35,895 nt of DNA from positions 1-35,895 of the forward strand of contig ONCR01000016.1 of the NCBI GenBank assembly GCA_900316345.1, in the 5' to 3' direction. Under the pieces are notes generated by a model. That model did no database searches. It was not told where the DNA came from and saw nothing but the letters and a program-made list of their open reading frames with translations. The DNA comes from an uncultured Eubacteriales bacterium (GTDB taxonomy: Bacteria > Bacillota > Clostridia > Oscillospirales > Acutalibacteraceae). This document shows, one piece after another, positions 24,654-32,508 of the stretch (its first letter is position 1; each line of letters starts with the position of its first letter). The translations under genes were made by a program, and so were the position numbers.

Positions 24654-25987
24654 TGAAAGAAAAGTTTAAGAAAAGTCCGATATTTGTTTTATTAACTCTG
24701 GCAGTTGCGCTTGATATGCGTTTTGCCCAGATATTTAATATCAAATACTTAAATACAAACGGAATAATGACCTTGATAGTTGTTATTATTGCGGCGCTTT
24801 TGTTTTTCAATGCAATCGTTAACAACTATATTTACAATACGCTCAAGCCGTACCGTAACTATACCAACTTCTTCTTGATATTAATGGCTTTATCTATTGT
24901 CATAATCACTATTTACTCCTACAATCTGTACGGCCAGAGCTTTATAAACTATTTTTCCTGTTTCAGAATTTATTTGTATTTTATGCTGGCGGTACCGATA
25001 CTGTTTATACTATCAAAACATGATGGTTTCGAGGATTTTATGAAGGTAATGATTTTCCTCACACTACTTTACATTTTCCTTTGCTTCTTCAATTCGCTTC
25101 ATTTAAAATACCTCGGTCGCCTTTATTTCAAAACGCTCCAGTTCGGTATGAGAAACGGAAGGCTGAGATGCCAGATTCCCTGTACCTTTATATTTGTTCT
25201 TCCCTATGTATTTAACAAAATGTTTACCGAAAAGCTTAAGAAAAACAAGGCTAAATGGGCGCTTATCTTTGCAGTTTTTGTAATATTTATCTACTATGTT
25301 GCAATGACGCGAATGCTTAATATGGCGTTTTACGTTTTCCTCGGCGTTTCAATCGTTCTTCTTCCGAAGGACACTAACCTCAGAAGAACAATACTTATTA
25401 TATATCTTATCGTGCTTTTCGTTCTTGTTGCTTCGGGCAAAATCAACGCGGTTGTTGCATATTTCCAGGCAAGGGATACAAACCTTAACGATTCGGCGGA
25501 AGCGAGAATGAATTCAATTAAATATTTCTACGGCTTTGCTAAAAACAATCCTTTGTTCTCAATGGGCTACGTTGCGCCGACGAATTCGTATTTTATGAGC
25601 ATTTTCTCGGGCCCGAAGTATTCCTTCTTCTTTGACGACGTCGGAATTATCAACGTTTTCCTTCACTACGGAATAATCGGAACAATCCCGTTTTTAATCT
25701 ACGTTATAAGAATAATCTATCTTACGGTTAAAATCTATTTCATTAACAAAAGCCCGAATAAGTCATACTTTATGGGCGTTTTGATTTTCACCTCGGTTTG
25801 CCAGGTTTCGCTTTGTATGTTTGACGGTCAGCGAATTATGGGCGCCGTAATACTTTGGGCGCTGTTTGAATTTGAAGCATACCGAACGTCGCAAAAGAGC
25901 GAAAAAGAAAAGCACAAAAGAATTTCTATAAGGAGAAATAATGACAATAACACTATTCAACTGCGCGTGGACAAATCGCGGAGATGA
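24653..25987 (+). CDS. wzy: O-antigen/capsule polymerase-like membrane protein (Wzy type)
   Basis: A 444-residue hydrophobic protein with about ten membrane helices and larger loops near 155-175 and 270-310, including RDTNLNDSAEARMNSIKYF and GPKYSFFFDDVGIINVFLHYG. Late Asp/Gly-rich loops and the final helix bundle resemble Wzy/O-antigen ligase proteins, which join repeat units outside the membrane. Wzy proteins are poorly conserved, so the call rests on topology and on being the only such gene beside wzx. AAGGAAAG precedes ATG 24653. The basic C-terminal tail overlaps the next gene by 47 bp. Confidence 0.78.
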   Translation: MKEKFKKSPIFVLLTLAVALDMRFAQIFNIKYLNTNGIMTLIVVIIAALLFFNAIVNNYIYNTLKPYRNYTNFFLILMALSIVIITIYSYNLYGQSFINYFSCFRIYLYFMLAVPILFILSKHDGFEDFMKVMIFLTLLYIFLCFFNSLHLKYLGRLYFKTLQFGMRNGRLRCQIPCTFIFVLPYVFNKMFTEKLKKNKAKWALIFAVFVIFIYYVAMTRMLNMAFYVFLGVSIVLLPKDTNLRRTILIIYLIVLFVLVASGKINAVVAYFQARDTNLNDSAEARMNSIKYFYGFAKNNPLFSMGYVAPTNSYFMSIFSGPKYSFFFDDVGIINVFLHYGIIGTIPFLIYVIRIIYLTVKIYFINKSPNKSYFMGVLIFTSVCQVSLCMFDGQRIMGAVILWALFEFEAYRTSQKSEKEKHKRISIRRNNDNNTIQLRVDKSRR

Positions 25988-27167
25988 AGCGGCTTTTCGC
26001 TCAATGATTGAAGAGCTTAGAAAAATTTATCCCGACGCACGGTTCAATCTTGTTGTTCACAGCAAAAAGTTTTTCACCCAGTTTCCGTATAGCGAGGACG
26101 TTGTTAAAATTTGCTTCATTTCGCCTATACTGAGAAGAAATTCAATAGATATTCCCCTCCTTCTTTTAAGCAGAGGAAGACTTGCAATAAGCGAAAATCT
26201 TCGCAAGCTTTGTAAAATTATTAAGGAAAGCGACTTTGTTTTTCATAACCCCGGCGGCCCCTCTATGGGCGACCTTTACCCCGCAACGCAGTACGCCAAT
26301 TTTTATGAATTCATTATTACACGATTTCAAAAAAAGCCTTATCTTTTCTACGCCCCGTCAATGGGCCCGTTCAACAACAAAAAACGGAATATTTTAAGGC
26401 GATATATATTTAACGGCGCAGAGCTTATTACAACAAGAGAGCCCGTTTCGGCTGAGTATTATAAGGCGCTCGGCGCAAAAAAGGATATAACCGTAACTGC
26501 CGACAGTGCGCTTCAGCACGAATTTGATTTTGCGCCTTACGAAAAGCAGTTTGAAGAATACGATGAGCTTAAGGCTTTTCTTTCGCGCTATGATAAGGTA
26601 GTCGGCGTAACAATAGCAACATTACGTTGGCACCATATTCATAACACAGATGAAATTGAAAACCGAATTTCTTCATCTTTTTCCGCATTTGTTGATTATC
26701 TTAAAAAACGCGGCATAGGCGTTGTATTTATTCCCCAGATTTTCGGCAACGGCAAGGGCAACGATTATCCGCTTATGAAAAAATATGCAAGGGAAAACTG
26801 CTTTGTAGTTGACGACGAGCACGATTGCTTTTTTCAGCAGTATTTGATTTCAAAGCTCTACGCAGTCGTCGGGCTGAGATACCATTCCAATATCTTTTCG
26901 GCAAAGATGAAAACGCCTTTTATTTCGGTTGCCTATGAGCAAAAGATGAACGGCTTTGTTCAGCTCGCCGATTTAAACGATTACTTAATCAATATAACCG
27001 AACTCACACCTGAGCTTTTGGTTGAAAAATTTGAGCTTCTTGAAAAGAATTACGTCGAGGTTAAAAGACATCTTGAAGAGGTTTATCCCGAGCTTAAGGC
27101 AAGGTCATACAAAACAACTCTTCTTGCAAAAGAGGTTATAGATAAATATTATGGAAAAAACAGTTAG
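25941..27167 (+). CDS. Polysaccharide pyruvyl transferase (copy 3 of 3, CsaB/WcaK-like)
   Basis: A 408-residue PST-family protein closer to the classic type than copies 1 and 2: FNCAWTNRGDEAAFRSMIEEL at the N-terminus (the N-x-GDEA motif), FHNPGGPSMGD, FYAPSMGPFN, TTREPVSAEYYKALG, ADSALQ, and VGLRYHSNIFSAKMKTPFISV, where the Arg-Tyr-His is the donor-site signature. AAGGAGA lies 5 nt before ATG 25941, which is inside the end of the wzy-like gene. Its end overlaps the third FrhB-type gene by 17 bp. It is most likely to add a pyruvyl ketal from phosphoenolpyruvate, though this is still an inference. Confidence 0.88.
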   Translation: MTITLFNCAWTNRGDEAAFRSMIEELRKIYPDARFNLVVHSKKFFTQFPYSEDVVKICFISPILRRNSIDIPLLLLSRGRLAISENLRKLCKIIKESDFVFHNPGGPSMGDLYPATQYANFYEFIITRFQKKPYLFYAPSMGPFNNKKRNILRRYIFNGAELITTREPVSAEYYKALGAKKDITVTADSALQHEFDFAPYEKQFEEYDELKAFLSRYDKVVGVTIATLRWHHIHNTDEIENRISSSFSAFVDYLKKRGIGVVFIPQIFGNGKGNDYPLMKKYARENCFVVDDEHDCFFQQYLISKLYAVVGLRYHSNIFSAKMKTPFISVAYEQKMNGFVQLADLNDYLINITELTPELLVEKFELLEKNYVEVKRHLEEVYPELKARSYKTTLLAKEVIDKYYGKNS

Positions 27168-28308
27168 CAGTATTCAGTCAAGCGGAAAATGCGTTTTATG
27201 CGGTATGTGCAAAAGCGTTTGCCCAACAAAGGCGATAGAGCTTGTTCCGAACACCAAAAGCGGGTTTTATGAGGTTAAGCTTAACTCTTCCGCCTGTGTT
27301 TCCTGCGGCCTTTGCCTTTCCGCCTGTCCTATGGCGGAGGACGTCCGCCCGAGCGAAGATACCCTCGGCGAATACAGTGAAATTATGCTTTGCCACAGCG
27401 CAAACCCGTATGTACGGCATTCGGCAAGCTCAGGCGGAGTTATCAATTCGCTTATCCGCTGCCTTATTGAAAATAATCTAATTGACAGCGTGCTCACCGT
27501 CAGAGAAAATATCAGCAGCTATTTCGACACAGAGGTTACCGTTATCAATAAAGATAATTATACCGAGCTTCTTGATAACCCGAGGGCCTTTGCTTCGCGC
27601 TACGTAAGCGTTCCGGTTCTTGAAGCGCTTGATAAATGCGCGGGAAGAACGGCTGTAGTCGGCACACCCTGCCAGATAAAGGCGTTATCAAAATACGAAA
27701 AAAGCAAAAACGTTTTTAAAATTGCCTTCGCCTGCAGCGGAGCGGTATCCTTTTGCGCAAGCGAAATTATAAAAAAACGCCTTGCGGAAGATACATACCA
27801 TATCTTTTACCGCGGAGAGGGCTGGCCCGGCTTTAATACGCTTACAAACGGAAGCAATAAAATTGAAGCCTTACATTCAAAAAGCACTTTTGAAAGAATG
27901 TATTCAAGCGAGCTTTTCAAAAACAGTGCGTGCCGCTTCTGCCCTAGCCATTTTGCCGAAAACAGCGACCTTACGCTTTTTGATTTCTGGAACGAAAGTG
28001 AAATGCAAAGCGAGCGGGAGGGCAACAGCGTTTGCGTTATAAGAACAGGCAGGGGCAAAACCTTAACGGACCTTGCGCTTAAAAACAACTATATTGAATT
28101 TGTTAAAAGCATAAGCGAGGAGGAGGCGCTTAAAACGCAGGCCTCTCCGCTGAAGAAAAAGCATAACAGGCCGTATGAAAAAATGCCGCTTAAGCTTTAT
28201 TATCTTGCCTGCGGCTTTATTTTCAAAACAAGACTTTACAGAATTCTGCCGCTGAAGGCATATTCGATTTTATGTAAATTACTTGCTAAGCTTTCACGAA
28301 AGGTTTAA
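27151..28308 (+). CDS. FrhB/FdhB-type ferredoxin-flavoprotein (copy 3 of 3)
   Basis: A 385-residue protein with two [4Fe-4S] sites, C14, C17, C20, C24 (KCVLCGMCKSVCP) and ACVSCGLCLSACP, followed by SASSGGVINSLIRCL, VVGTPCQIKALSKYE, FACSGAVSF, and CRFCPSHFAENSDLTLFDFWN. Compared with copies 1 and 2, the usual CHGV is replaced by ACSGA, so the active-site region differs. It starts within the end of PST copy 3 (17-bp overlap), and the flippase gene starts 1 bp after its stop. It repeats the PST-then-FrhB order for the third time. Confidence 0.9.
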   Translation: MEKTVSSIQSSGKCVLCGMCKSVCPTKAIELVPNTKSGFYEVKLNSSACVSCGLCLSACPMAEDVRPSEDTLGEYSEIMLCHSANPYVRHSASSGGVINSLIRCLIENNLIDSVLTVRENISSYFDTEVTVINKDNYTELLDNPRAFASRYVSVPVLEALDKCAGRTAVVGTPCQIKALSKYEKSKNVFKIAFACSGAVSFCASEIIKKRLAEDTYHIFYRGEGWPGFNTLTNGSNKIEALHSKSTFERMYSSELFKNSACRFCPSHFAENSDLTLFDFWNESEMQSEREGNSVCVIRTGRGKTLTDLALKNNYIEFVKSISEEEALKTQASPLKKKHNRPYEKMPLKLYYLACGFIFKTRLYRILPLKAYSILCKLLAKLSRKV

Positions 28309-28309
28309 G

Positions 28310-29845
28310 ATGAAAATCAGCAAAAAACAAAATTTTGTTAATTTAATAGCTAACATTTTTGCATTAATAGTTCAGTTTGCTATTAATTTTTTTGTTGTAC
28401 CGAAAATCATTAAAAACCTCGGCACCGAAGCCGTCGGCTACGTTAATCTTTCAACCGATATTGTTTCTTATTTTTCAATTATTACTATAATATTCAATTC
28501 GGTTGCGGGGCGCTTCATAACCCTTGAAATAAACAAGGATAACTATAAAAAAGCAAGCGAATACATCAATTCCGTTTTGATGGCAAATACGGTAATATGC
28601 GCCGCCATTGCGCTTTTCGGCGCGTTCTTTATTCCGTTTATTGACCGCTTTTTAAACATTACCCCAAGCTATCTTGCAGAGGTAAAAATAACCTTTCTTA
28701 TAACCTGGATAACATCTATCGTCAGCATTATGACCTCGGTATTTACCGTAGGCACCTTTGCAAGCAACAAGCTTAATATTAACGCCTACCGCAACATTGC
28801 CTCATACCTTGTAAGGATTGCCGTAATAATTATTCTTTTCGGTTTCTTCCCTCTCAAGGTGTATTTTCTTCCCGTTGCAACGCTCGCAAGCACGGCGTTT
28901 TTAGGCGTTGCAAACTATAATCTTACCCACAGATTTTTGCCCGAGCTTAAGATTGACCTAAGGCTTTCGCGCAAGGAATCCGTTAAGGAAATAGCCTCGG
29001 CGGGAATTTGGATGAGCTTTATTTCGCTAAGCGGAATTCTTATGCGAAACGTTGATACCGTTCTTGCCAACAAACTATTTGACCAGCAGGCGATGGGCTT
29101 TCTTTCAACCTCGCGCACTATTCCCAACGCAATTACGGCGATAGTAAACACGCTCGGAACGATATTTACGCCCACCTTCATCGCCCTTTATTCCAAAAAC
29201 AGGCACAGGGAGCTGGTTGAGGAGGCAAAGACCTCAATAAGGGTTAACGGGCTTGTTCTTCTTGTTCCCGTTGCCGGCTTCATCGCCTTTTCAAAGCCGT
29301 TTTATACGCTTTGGCTCAGCGGAGTTGACGAAAAAACGATAGACCTTATTGTTGTTCTTTCGTCAATTACGGTTGTTCAGGCTTTCTTTAACGCGCAAAC
29401 TATTTCGCTTTCCCAGCTCAGCGTTGTTGTTAACAAGCTTAAGCTTCCCGTTTTTGTAAGCTTCGGAATCGGCATTATTAACGTTATTGTTGAAATAGTG
29501 CTTGCAAAAACAACAAACCTCGGGGTAATAATTCTTGTTGTTCCAAGCACGGTGCTTATATGCTTAAGATATATTCTCTTCAATACCTGGTACGCGGCAA
29601 AAATAATTGACGCGAAGTTCGGCGATTTCTTTAAAACCCTGCTTCGAACAACGCTTCCGATTATTCCGCTTCTTGCAGGCTTCTACTTCGTTTCAACGCA
29701 TATTGTAATCAACAGCTGGCTTAAGCTTATTGTTGCCGCATGCGTTTGCGGAGCTGTGGGGTATGCTGCGGCCGCGCTGATAGTTTTCCCGATGAAGGAA
29801 ATTAAATCAATACTTTCAAAGGTTATAAAGAAGATTAAAAAATAA
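28310..29845 (+). CDS. wzx: Polysaccharide flippase (Wzx/MOP superfamily)
   Basis: This protein moves the finished lipid-linked repeat unit across the membrane. A 511-residue very hydrophobic protein with about 14 membrane helices, starting MKISKKQNFVNLIANIFALI and with VVPKIIKNLGTEAVGYVNLS, the early Wzx motif. The middle loop has SAGIWMSFISLSGILMRNVDTVLANKLF, typical of MOP flippases. I chose ATG 28310 with AAAGG 6 nt upstream, 1 bp after the preceding stop. An in-frame start at 28283 would overlap the FrhB gene and lengthens the N-terminus with an unlikely sequence. It is the last gene of the operon. Confidence 0.94.
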   Translation: MKISKKQNFVNLIANIFALIVQFAINFFVVPKIIKNLGTEAVGYVNLSTDIVSYFSIITIIFNSVAGRFITLEINKDNYKKASEYINSVLMANTVICAAIALFGAFFIPFIDRFLNITPSYLAEVKITFLITWITSIVSIMTSVFTVGTFASNKLNINAYRNIASYLVRIAVIIILFGFFPLKVYFLPVATLASTAFLGVANYNLTHRFLPELKIDLRLSRKESVKEIASAGIWMSFISLSGILMRNVDTVLANKLFDQQAMGFLSTSRTIPNAITAIVNTLGTIFTPTFIALYSKNRHRELVEEAKTSIRVNGLVLLVPVAGFIAFSKPFYTLWLSGVDEKTIDLIVVLSSITVVQAFFNAQTISLSQLSVVVNKLKLPVFVSFGIGIINVIVEIVLAKTTNLGVIILVVPSTVLICLRYILFNTWYAAKIIDAKFGDFFKTLLRTTLPIIPLLAGFYFVSTHIVINSWLKLIVAACVCGAVGYAAAALIVFPMKEIKSILSKVIKKIKK

Positions 29846-29863
29846 AAACACTGATATAAACAG

Positions 29864-29892
29864 GGCGGCTGAGTAAAACTCAGCCGCCTTAT
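29864..29892. terminator. Bidirectional intrinsic terminator between the polysaccharide operon and the nad unit
   Basis: GGCGGCTGAGT (29864-29874) pairs perfectly with ACTCAGCCGCC (29878-29888) over a 3-nt AAA loop. A short TTATT follows on the plus strand. A T-rich stretch follows on the minus strand, so it may serve both convergent units. Confidence 0.75.
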
Positions 29893-29926
29893 TGGTTATC
29901 TCAATAAATCAGAAGTTTTATGGTTT

Positions 29927-29984
29927 TTGTAGGGCAAGGTGCCTACACCTTGCCGCGGCACGATGTGGGCATCGTGCCCTACAA
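29927..29984. repeat. REP/MITE-like palindromic element with a predicted three-way junction
   Basis: TTGTAGGGC (29927-29935) is the exact inverse complement of GCCCTACAA (29976-29984). Inside are two perfect hairpins, CAAGGTG-CCTA-CACCTTG and GCACGATG-TGGG-CATCGTGC. This is the form of small dispersed palindromic repeats known from clostridial genomes. It lies in a wider imperfect inverted repeat, GGTTATC (29894-29900) and GATAACC (29993-29999). There is no ORF in it, and only one copy was noticed in the window. Confidence 0.7.
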
Positions 29985-30013
29985 TTGATACGGATAACCG
30001 ACCGCGCGATTTG

Positions 30014-30688
30014 TTAATTGGTTTTAATCAGCTTATAATCGCGTGATTTGAGGATGCGTACTAAATCCGCGTTGGTTTTTATCGGCTCTTTTGTGATTAT
30101 TCCGCCGCGCGCAAGATGCTCGGGCTTATGGAAGTCGGAGCCCGACGAAACAAGCTTGCCCGTTTTAATCGCCCATTGAAGCGCCTTATAATTGGTTTTT
30201 GCATCGCACTTGCCGTTATATATTTCAATACCGTCAATATAATCGGGATTGCACCTTAAAATATAAGGCCTGAAGGGATGGGCCTGAAAAACAAGATAGC
30301 CCTGCGCGTGCATTAACTTATAAGCCTGCTTTTCCCAAAGGCGCATAAGATTGCCCTGTTTTCTGAGCCAATCGGGCTCAATGCCGTAAATAAGATAATC
30401 CGCGCCCGTTGCATAGTGCCTCAGCTCCATACCGAATAAAACCGAAAAATCCTCGGTTTCATATTTCTTCATCTCCGCATATGACGAAATGTAAAAATCA
30501 ACAAATTTCTGCGGTTTGAAATAGTTTTTATCGCCAAAAGTAAGGGGGCTGTAATGCTCGGTTACAACTATGCCCGAATAGCCTTTTTCCTTATACATTT
30601 CAACAATATCCTTCGGGTGAACCCTTCCGCATTGGCTTACCATATTAGTATGGCAATGGAGCTCGTACTTATATTCCTTCATCTGCAT
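30014..30688 (-). CDS. PHP-domain metallophosphoesterase/hydrolase
   Basis: A 224-residue PHP protein with metal-site motifs in order: ELHCHT (His11, His13), TEHYS (Glu44-His45), GMELRH (Glu88), QAHPFRP (His137) and GSDFHKPEHL (Asp185, His187). These are the usual three-metal ligands of phosphatase or histidinol-phosphatase-like PHP enzymes. Substrate unknown. I chose ATG 30688, with AGAAGG 5 nt away; ATG 30682 is an alternative. Its start overlaps the end of the iron alcohol dehydrogenase gene by 10 bp. Last gene of the nadB operon. It could dephosphorylate a sugar product of its neighbours, which is inference. Confidence 0.88.
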   Translation of the reverse strand: MQMKEYKYELHCHTNMVSQCGRVHPKDIVEMYKEKGYSGIVVTEHYSPLTFGDKNYFKPQKFVDFYISSYAEMKKYETEDFSVLFGMELRHYATGADYLIYGIEPDWLRKQGNLMRLWEKQAYKLMHAQGYLVFQAHPFRPYILRCNPDYIDGIEIYNGKCDAKTNYKALQWAIKTGKLVSSGSDFHKPEHLARGGIITKEPIKTNADLVRILKSRDYKLIKTN

Positions 30689-31743
30689 AGCGTCCTTCTG
30701 TAAATTTCCCTGACGTCGTTTTCGTCAAACGAAACGGGATTGGTTTTAAGCTTTTCAACGTTTACCTCTTTAACGAATTCATCAAGCCTGCTCTCCTCAA
30801 TTACGGGCTGTTCAAGGTTGAATTCATCCAAAACGGCGTTAAATATTTTAAGCCCGTCCTCGGCCTTTTTTCCGCCCATCACCTTTGAAAATGAGGTGAA
30901 AAGCTCACAGGGATAATCCCCTTCAAGCATATATTCATAAATTTTTGAAAGCAAAACGGCAACCGAATGGCCGTGAGAGGTATTGCAATTCATTGTTATA
31001 TTGTAACAAAGCGCATGGGGAGCAACCGTTCCGGTAATATTAATCGCCTTGCCGCCGTAATACGATGCCCAAAGCATTCCCCTGTTTCCGCTTTTTGTAT
31101 TGTTAATATATCCGTCCCTGTTTTCAAAAAAGAGCCTGATTGATTTTTCGGCATATTCCCTGCTTTCGGCGTTTGCTTTTGTGCTCCAATAGCTTTCTAT
31201 TGAATGGCAAAGCGCGTCAAGGCAGGTTGCCTTTCGCTGATAGAGCGGAAGCGTTTCAAGCAGACTTTCGTCAAACAAAACGTAATCGGGGATAAAATCA
31301 AGGCTGTGAACGCTGTACTTATGAACCTCGTTAAGATAGAAAACCGAGGTTTTGGTCGCCTCGCTGCCCGTCCCTGCCGTTGTCGGAATAAACAGCGCCT
31401 TGATACCGTTATTTTCAATTTTGCCGTAAAGCGCGGCTTTTTCATCGTTGTTGGTTAAAATACGAATCATTTTTGCGCTGTCCATCGGGCTTCCGCCGCC
31501 TGCGCCGATAATAAAATCGCAGCCCTCGGATTTAAACAGCTTCGCCGCCGTAACCATATCGTCAAAGCGCGGATTGGGGCGGATATTATCAAAAACAACA
31601 ATATTAAATTGTTTTAAATATTTAAAAACGTTTGATTTTTGAAAGCTTTTACCGCAGCAAACAAAAGGCTTTTGAACGCCGTTTTGCTCAAAAACCTTTT
31701 TAATTTCATTAACGTCTTTTAAAAAATACTGATTAGTCGGCAT
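30679..31743 (-). CDS. Iron-containing alcohol dehydrogenase (phosphonoacetaldehyde reductase-like group)
   Basis: A 354-residue group III Fe-dependent NAD(P)H oxidoreductase. The nucleotide loop is AGGGSPMDSAK (81-91). Metal ligands are Asp176 and His180 (CLDALCHSIESYWS), His243 (APHALCYN) and His257 or His259 (TSHGHSVAV). GKAINITGTVAPHALCY resembles a group annotated as phosphonoacetaldehyde reductases, but no PEP mutase or phosphonopyruvate decarboxylase gene is present here. The context with an IolB-like isomerase suggests a sugar-aldehyde or semialdehyde substrate. The start overlaps the IolB-like gene by 11 bp and has only a weak ribosome site, so it is translationally coupled. Confidence 0.88.
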   Translation of the reverse strand: MPTNQYFLKDVNEIKKVFEQNGVQKPFVCCGKSFQKSNVFKYLKQFNIVVFDNIRPNPRFDDMVTAAKLFKSEGCDFIIGAGGGSPMDSAKMIRILTNNDEKAALYGKIENNGIKALFIPTTAGTGSEATKTSVFYLNEVHKYSVHSLDFIPDYVLFDESLLETLPLYQRKATCLDALCHSIESYWSTKANAESREYAEKSIRLFFENRDGYINNTKSGNRGMLWASYYGGKAINITGTVAPHALCYNITMNCNTSHGHSVAVLLSKIYEYMLEGDYPCELFTSFSKVMGGKKAEDGLKIFNAVLDEFNLEQPVIEESRLDEFVKEVNVEKLKTNPVSFDENDVREIYRRTLCR

Positions 31744-32506
31744 TGATTATCCACTCATGCTCCTTATCGTTAATACGGGTTTTATCCCACGGGTCGCCGT
31801 CAAGATGACGTATAAGCCAAACGTAATACATCTCATAGCAAGGCGCCGTTACCTGCTGATGAGCGTTGCCGCCCCTTATACAAAGGCAGGTTCCGTTTTC
31901 GGTTTTATAAGGCGTATCGCCTTCAAAGCCTGCGCCGAAGCCCTGCGAGGGGTTAAACTGATAATAGTAAAGCTCGGGCTGAGGATGATAATGCGGAGGA
32001 TAGGAGGACCATCTGCCCGGCTGATTGAAAACCTCGCCCATAACCATATTTGAATAAGGCGCGTTATCAAGGTCAAACATAGTTGAAACTATACGGTAAC
32101 CCGTGCCTTCCCACTGTCCTTTGCCGAAATGCTGGTAAAGGCAGTTGTCGGGATTATAAAACTGCGGTTCCCACACCTTTTCGTTATCCGTCATCTGAAC
32201 AAGCACCTCGCTGTTTTCAAGGGCTTCAACAGAAGCCGCCGTACCGTGGGAAAAATGAACAGCATAGGGCGTTTTTTGGAACGGGTTTTCCCTTTCGCAG
32301 GTTTCGTCAATCTTATCGCCTACGCAAAAGCGAACCTTACCCGAAAGAAGAAGGATAGCCGTTTCGTTTTCCTTCTCGTTAAATTCAAGCCTTTCGCCTT
32401 TCTTTAATTTTTTAACGTAAATATCCATAAGCATATCGGAATTTACGCCGTTCATTTCGCAAAGAATCTTTTTTCCGTTTTCGTCATATTCGGGTTTGTA
32501 AAGCAT
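31733..32506 (-). CDS. IolB-like 5-deoxy-glucuronate isomerase (KduI/IolB cupin)
   Basis: IolB converts 5-deoxy-D-glucuronate to 5-dehydro-2-deoxy-D-gluconate in inositol breakdown. A 257-residue double cupin with the family metal motif PPHYHPQPELYYYQF: His172, His174, Glu178, with a later His216 (GGNAHQQV). It has RIVSTMFDLDNAPYSNMVMGEVF before it and YVWLIRHLDGDPW near the end, all close to IolB. No other inositol genes (iolC, D, E, G) are in the window, so its substrate may be different. It starts 2 bp after the nadC stop. Confidence 0.85.
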   Translation of the reverse strand: MLYKPEYDENGKKILCEMNGVNSDMLMDIYVKKLKKGERLEFNEKENETAILLLSGKVRFCVGDKIDETCERENPFQKTPYAVHFSHGTAASVEALENSEVLVQMTDNEKVWEPQFYNPDNCLYQHFGKGQWEGTGYRIVSTMFDLDNAPYSNMVMGEVFNQPGRWSSYPPHYHPQPELYYYQFNPSQGFGAGFEGDTPYKTENGTCLCIRGGNAHQQVTAPCYEMYYVWLIRHLDGDPWDKTRINDKEHEWIINAD

Positions 32507-32508
32507 AA

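Noticed and set aside
17095..28308. Genuine coenzyme F420 metabolism from FrhB similarity
   Set aside because: The FrhB/FdhB domain occurs in many bacteria without F420, and no F420 biosynthesis gene is in the window; only the domain relationship is supported.
31733..32506. A full inositol catabolic operon
   Set aside because: Only an IolB-like cupin is present; iolC, iolD, iolE and iolG are absent and the neighbours are nadB/nadC.
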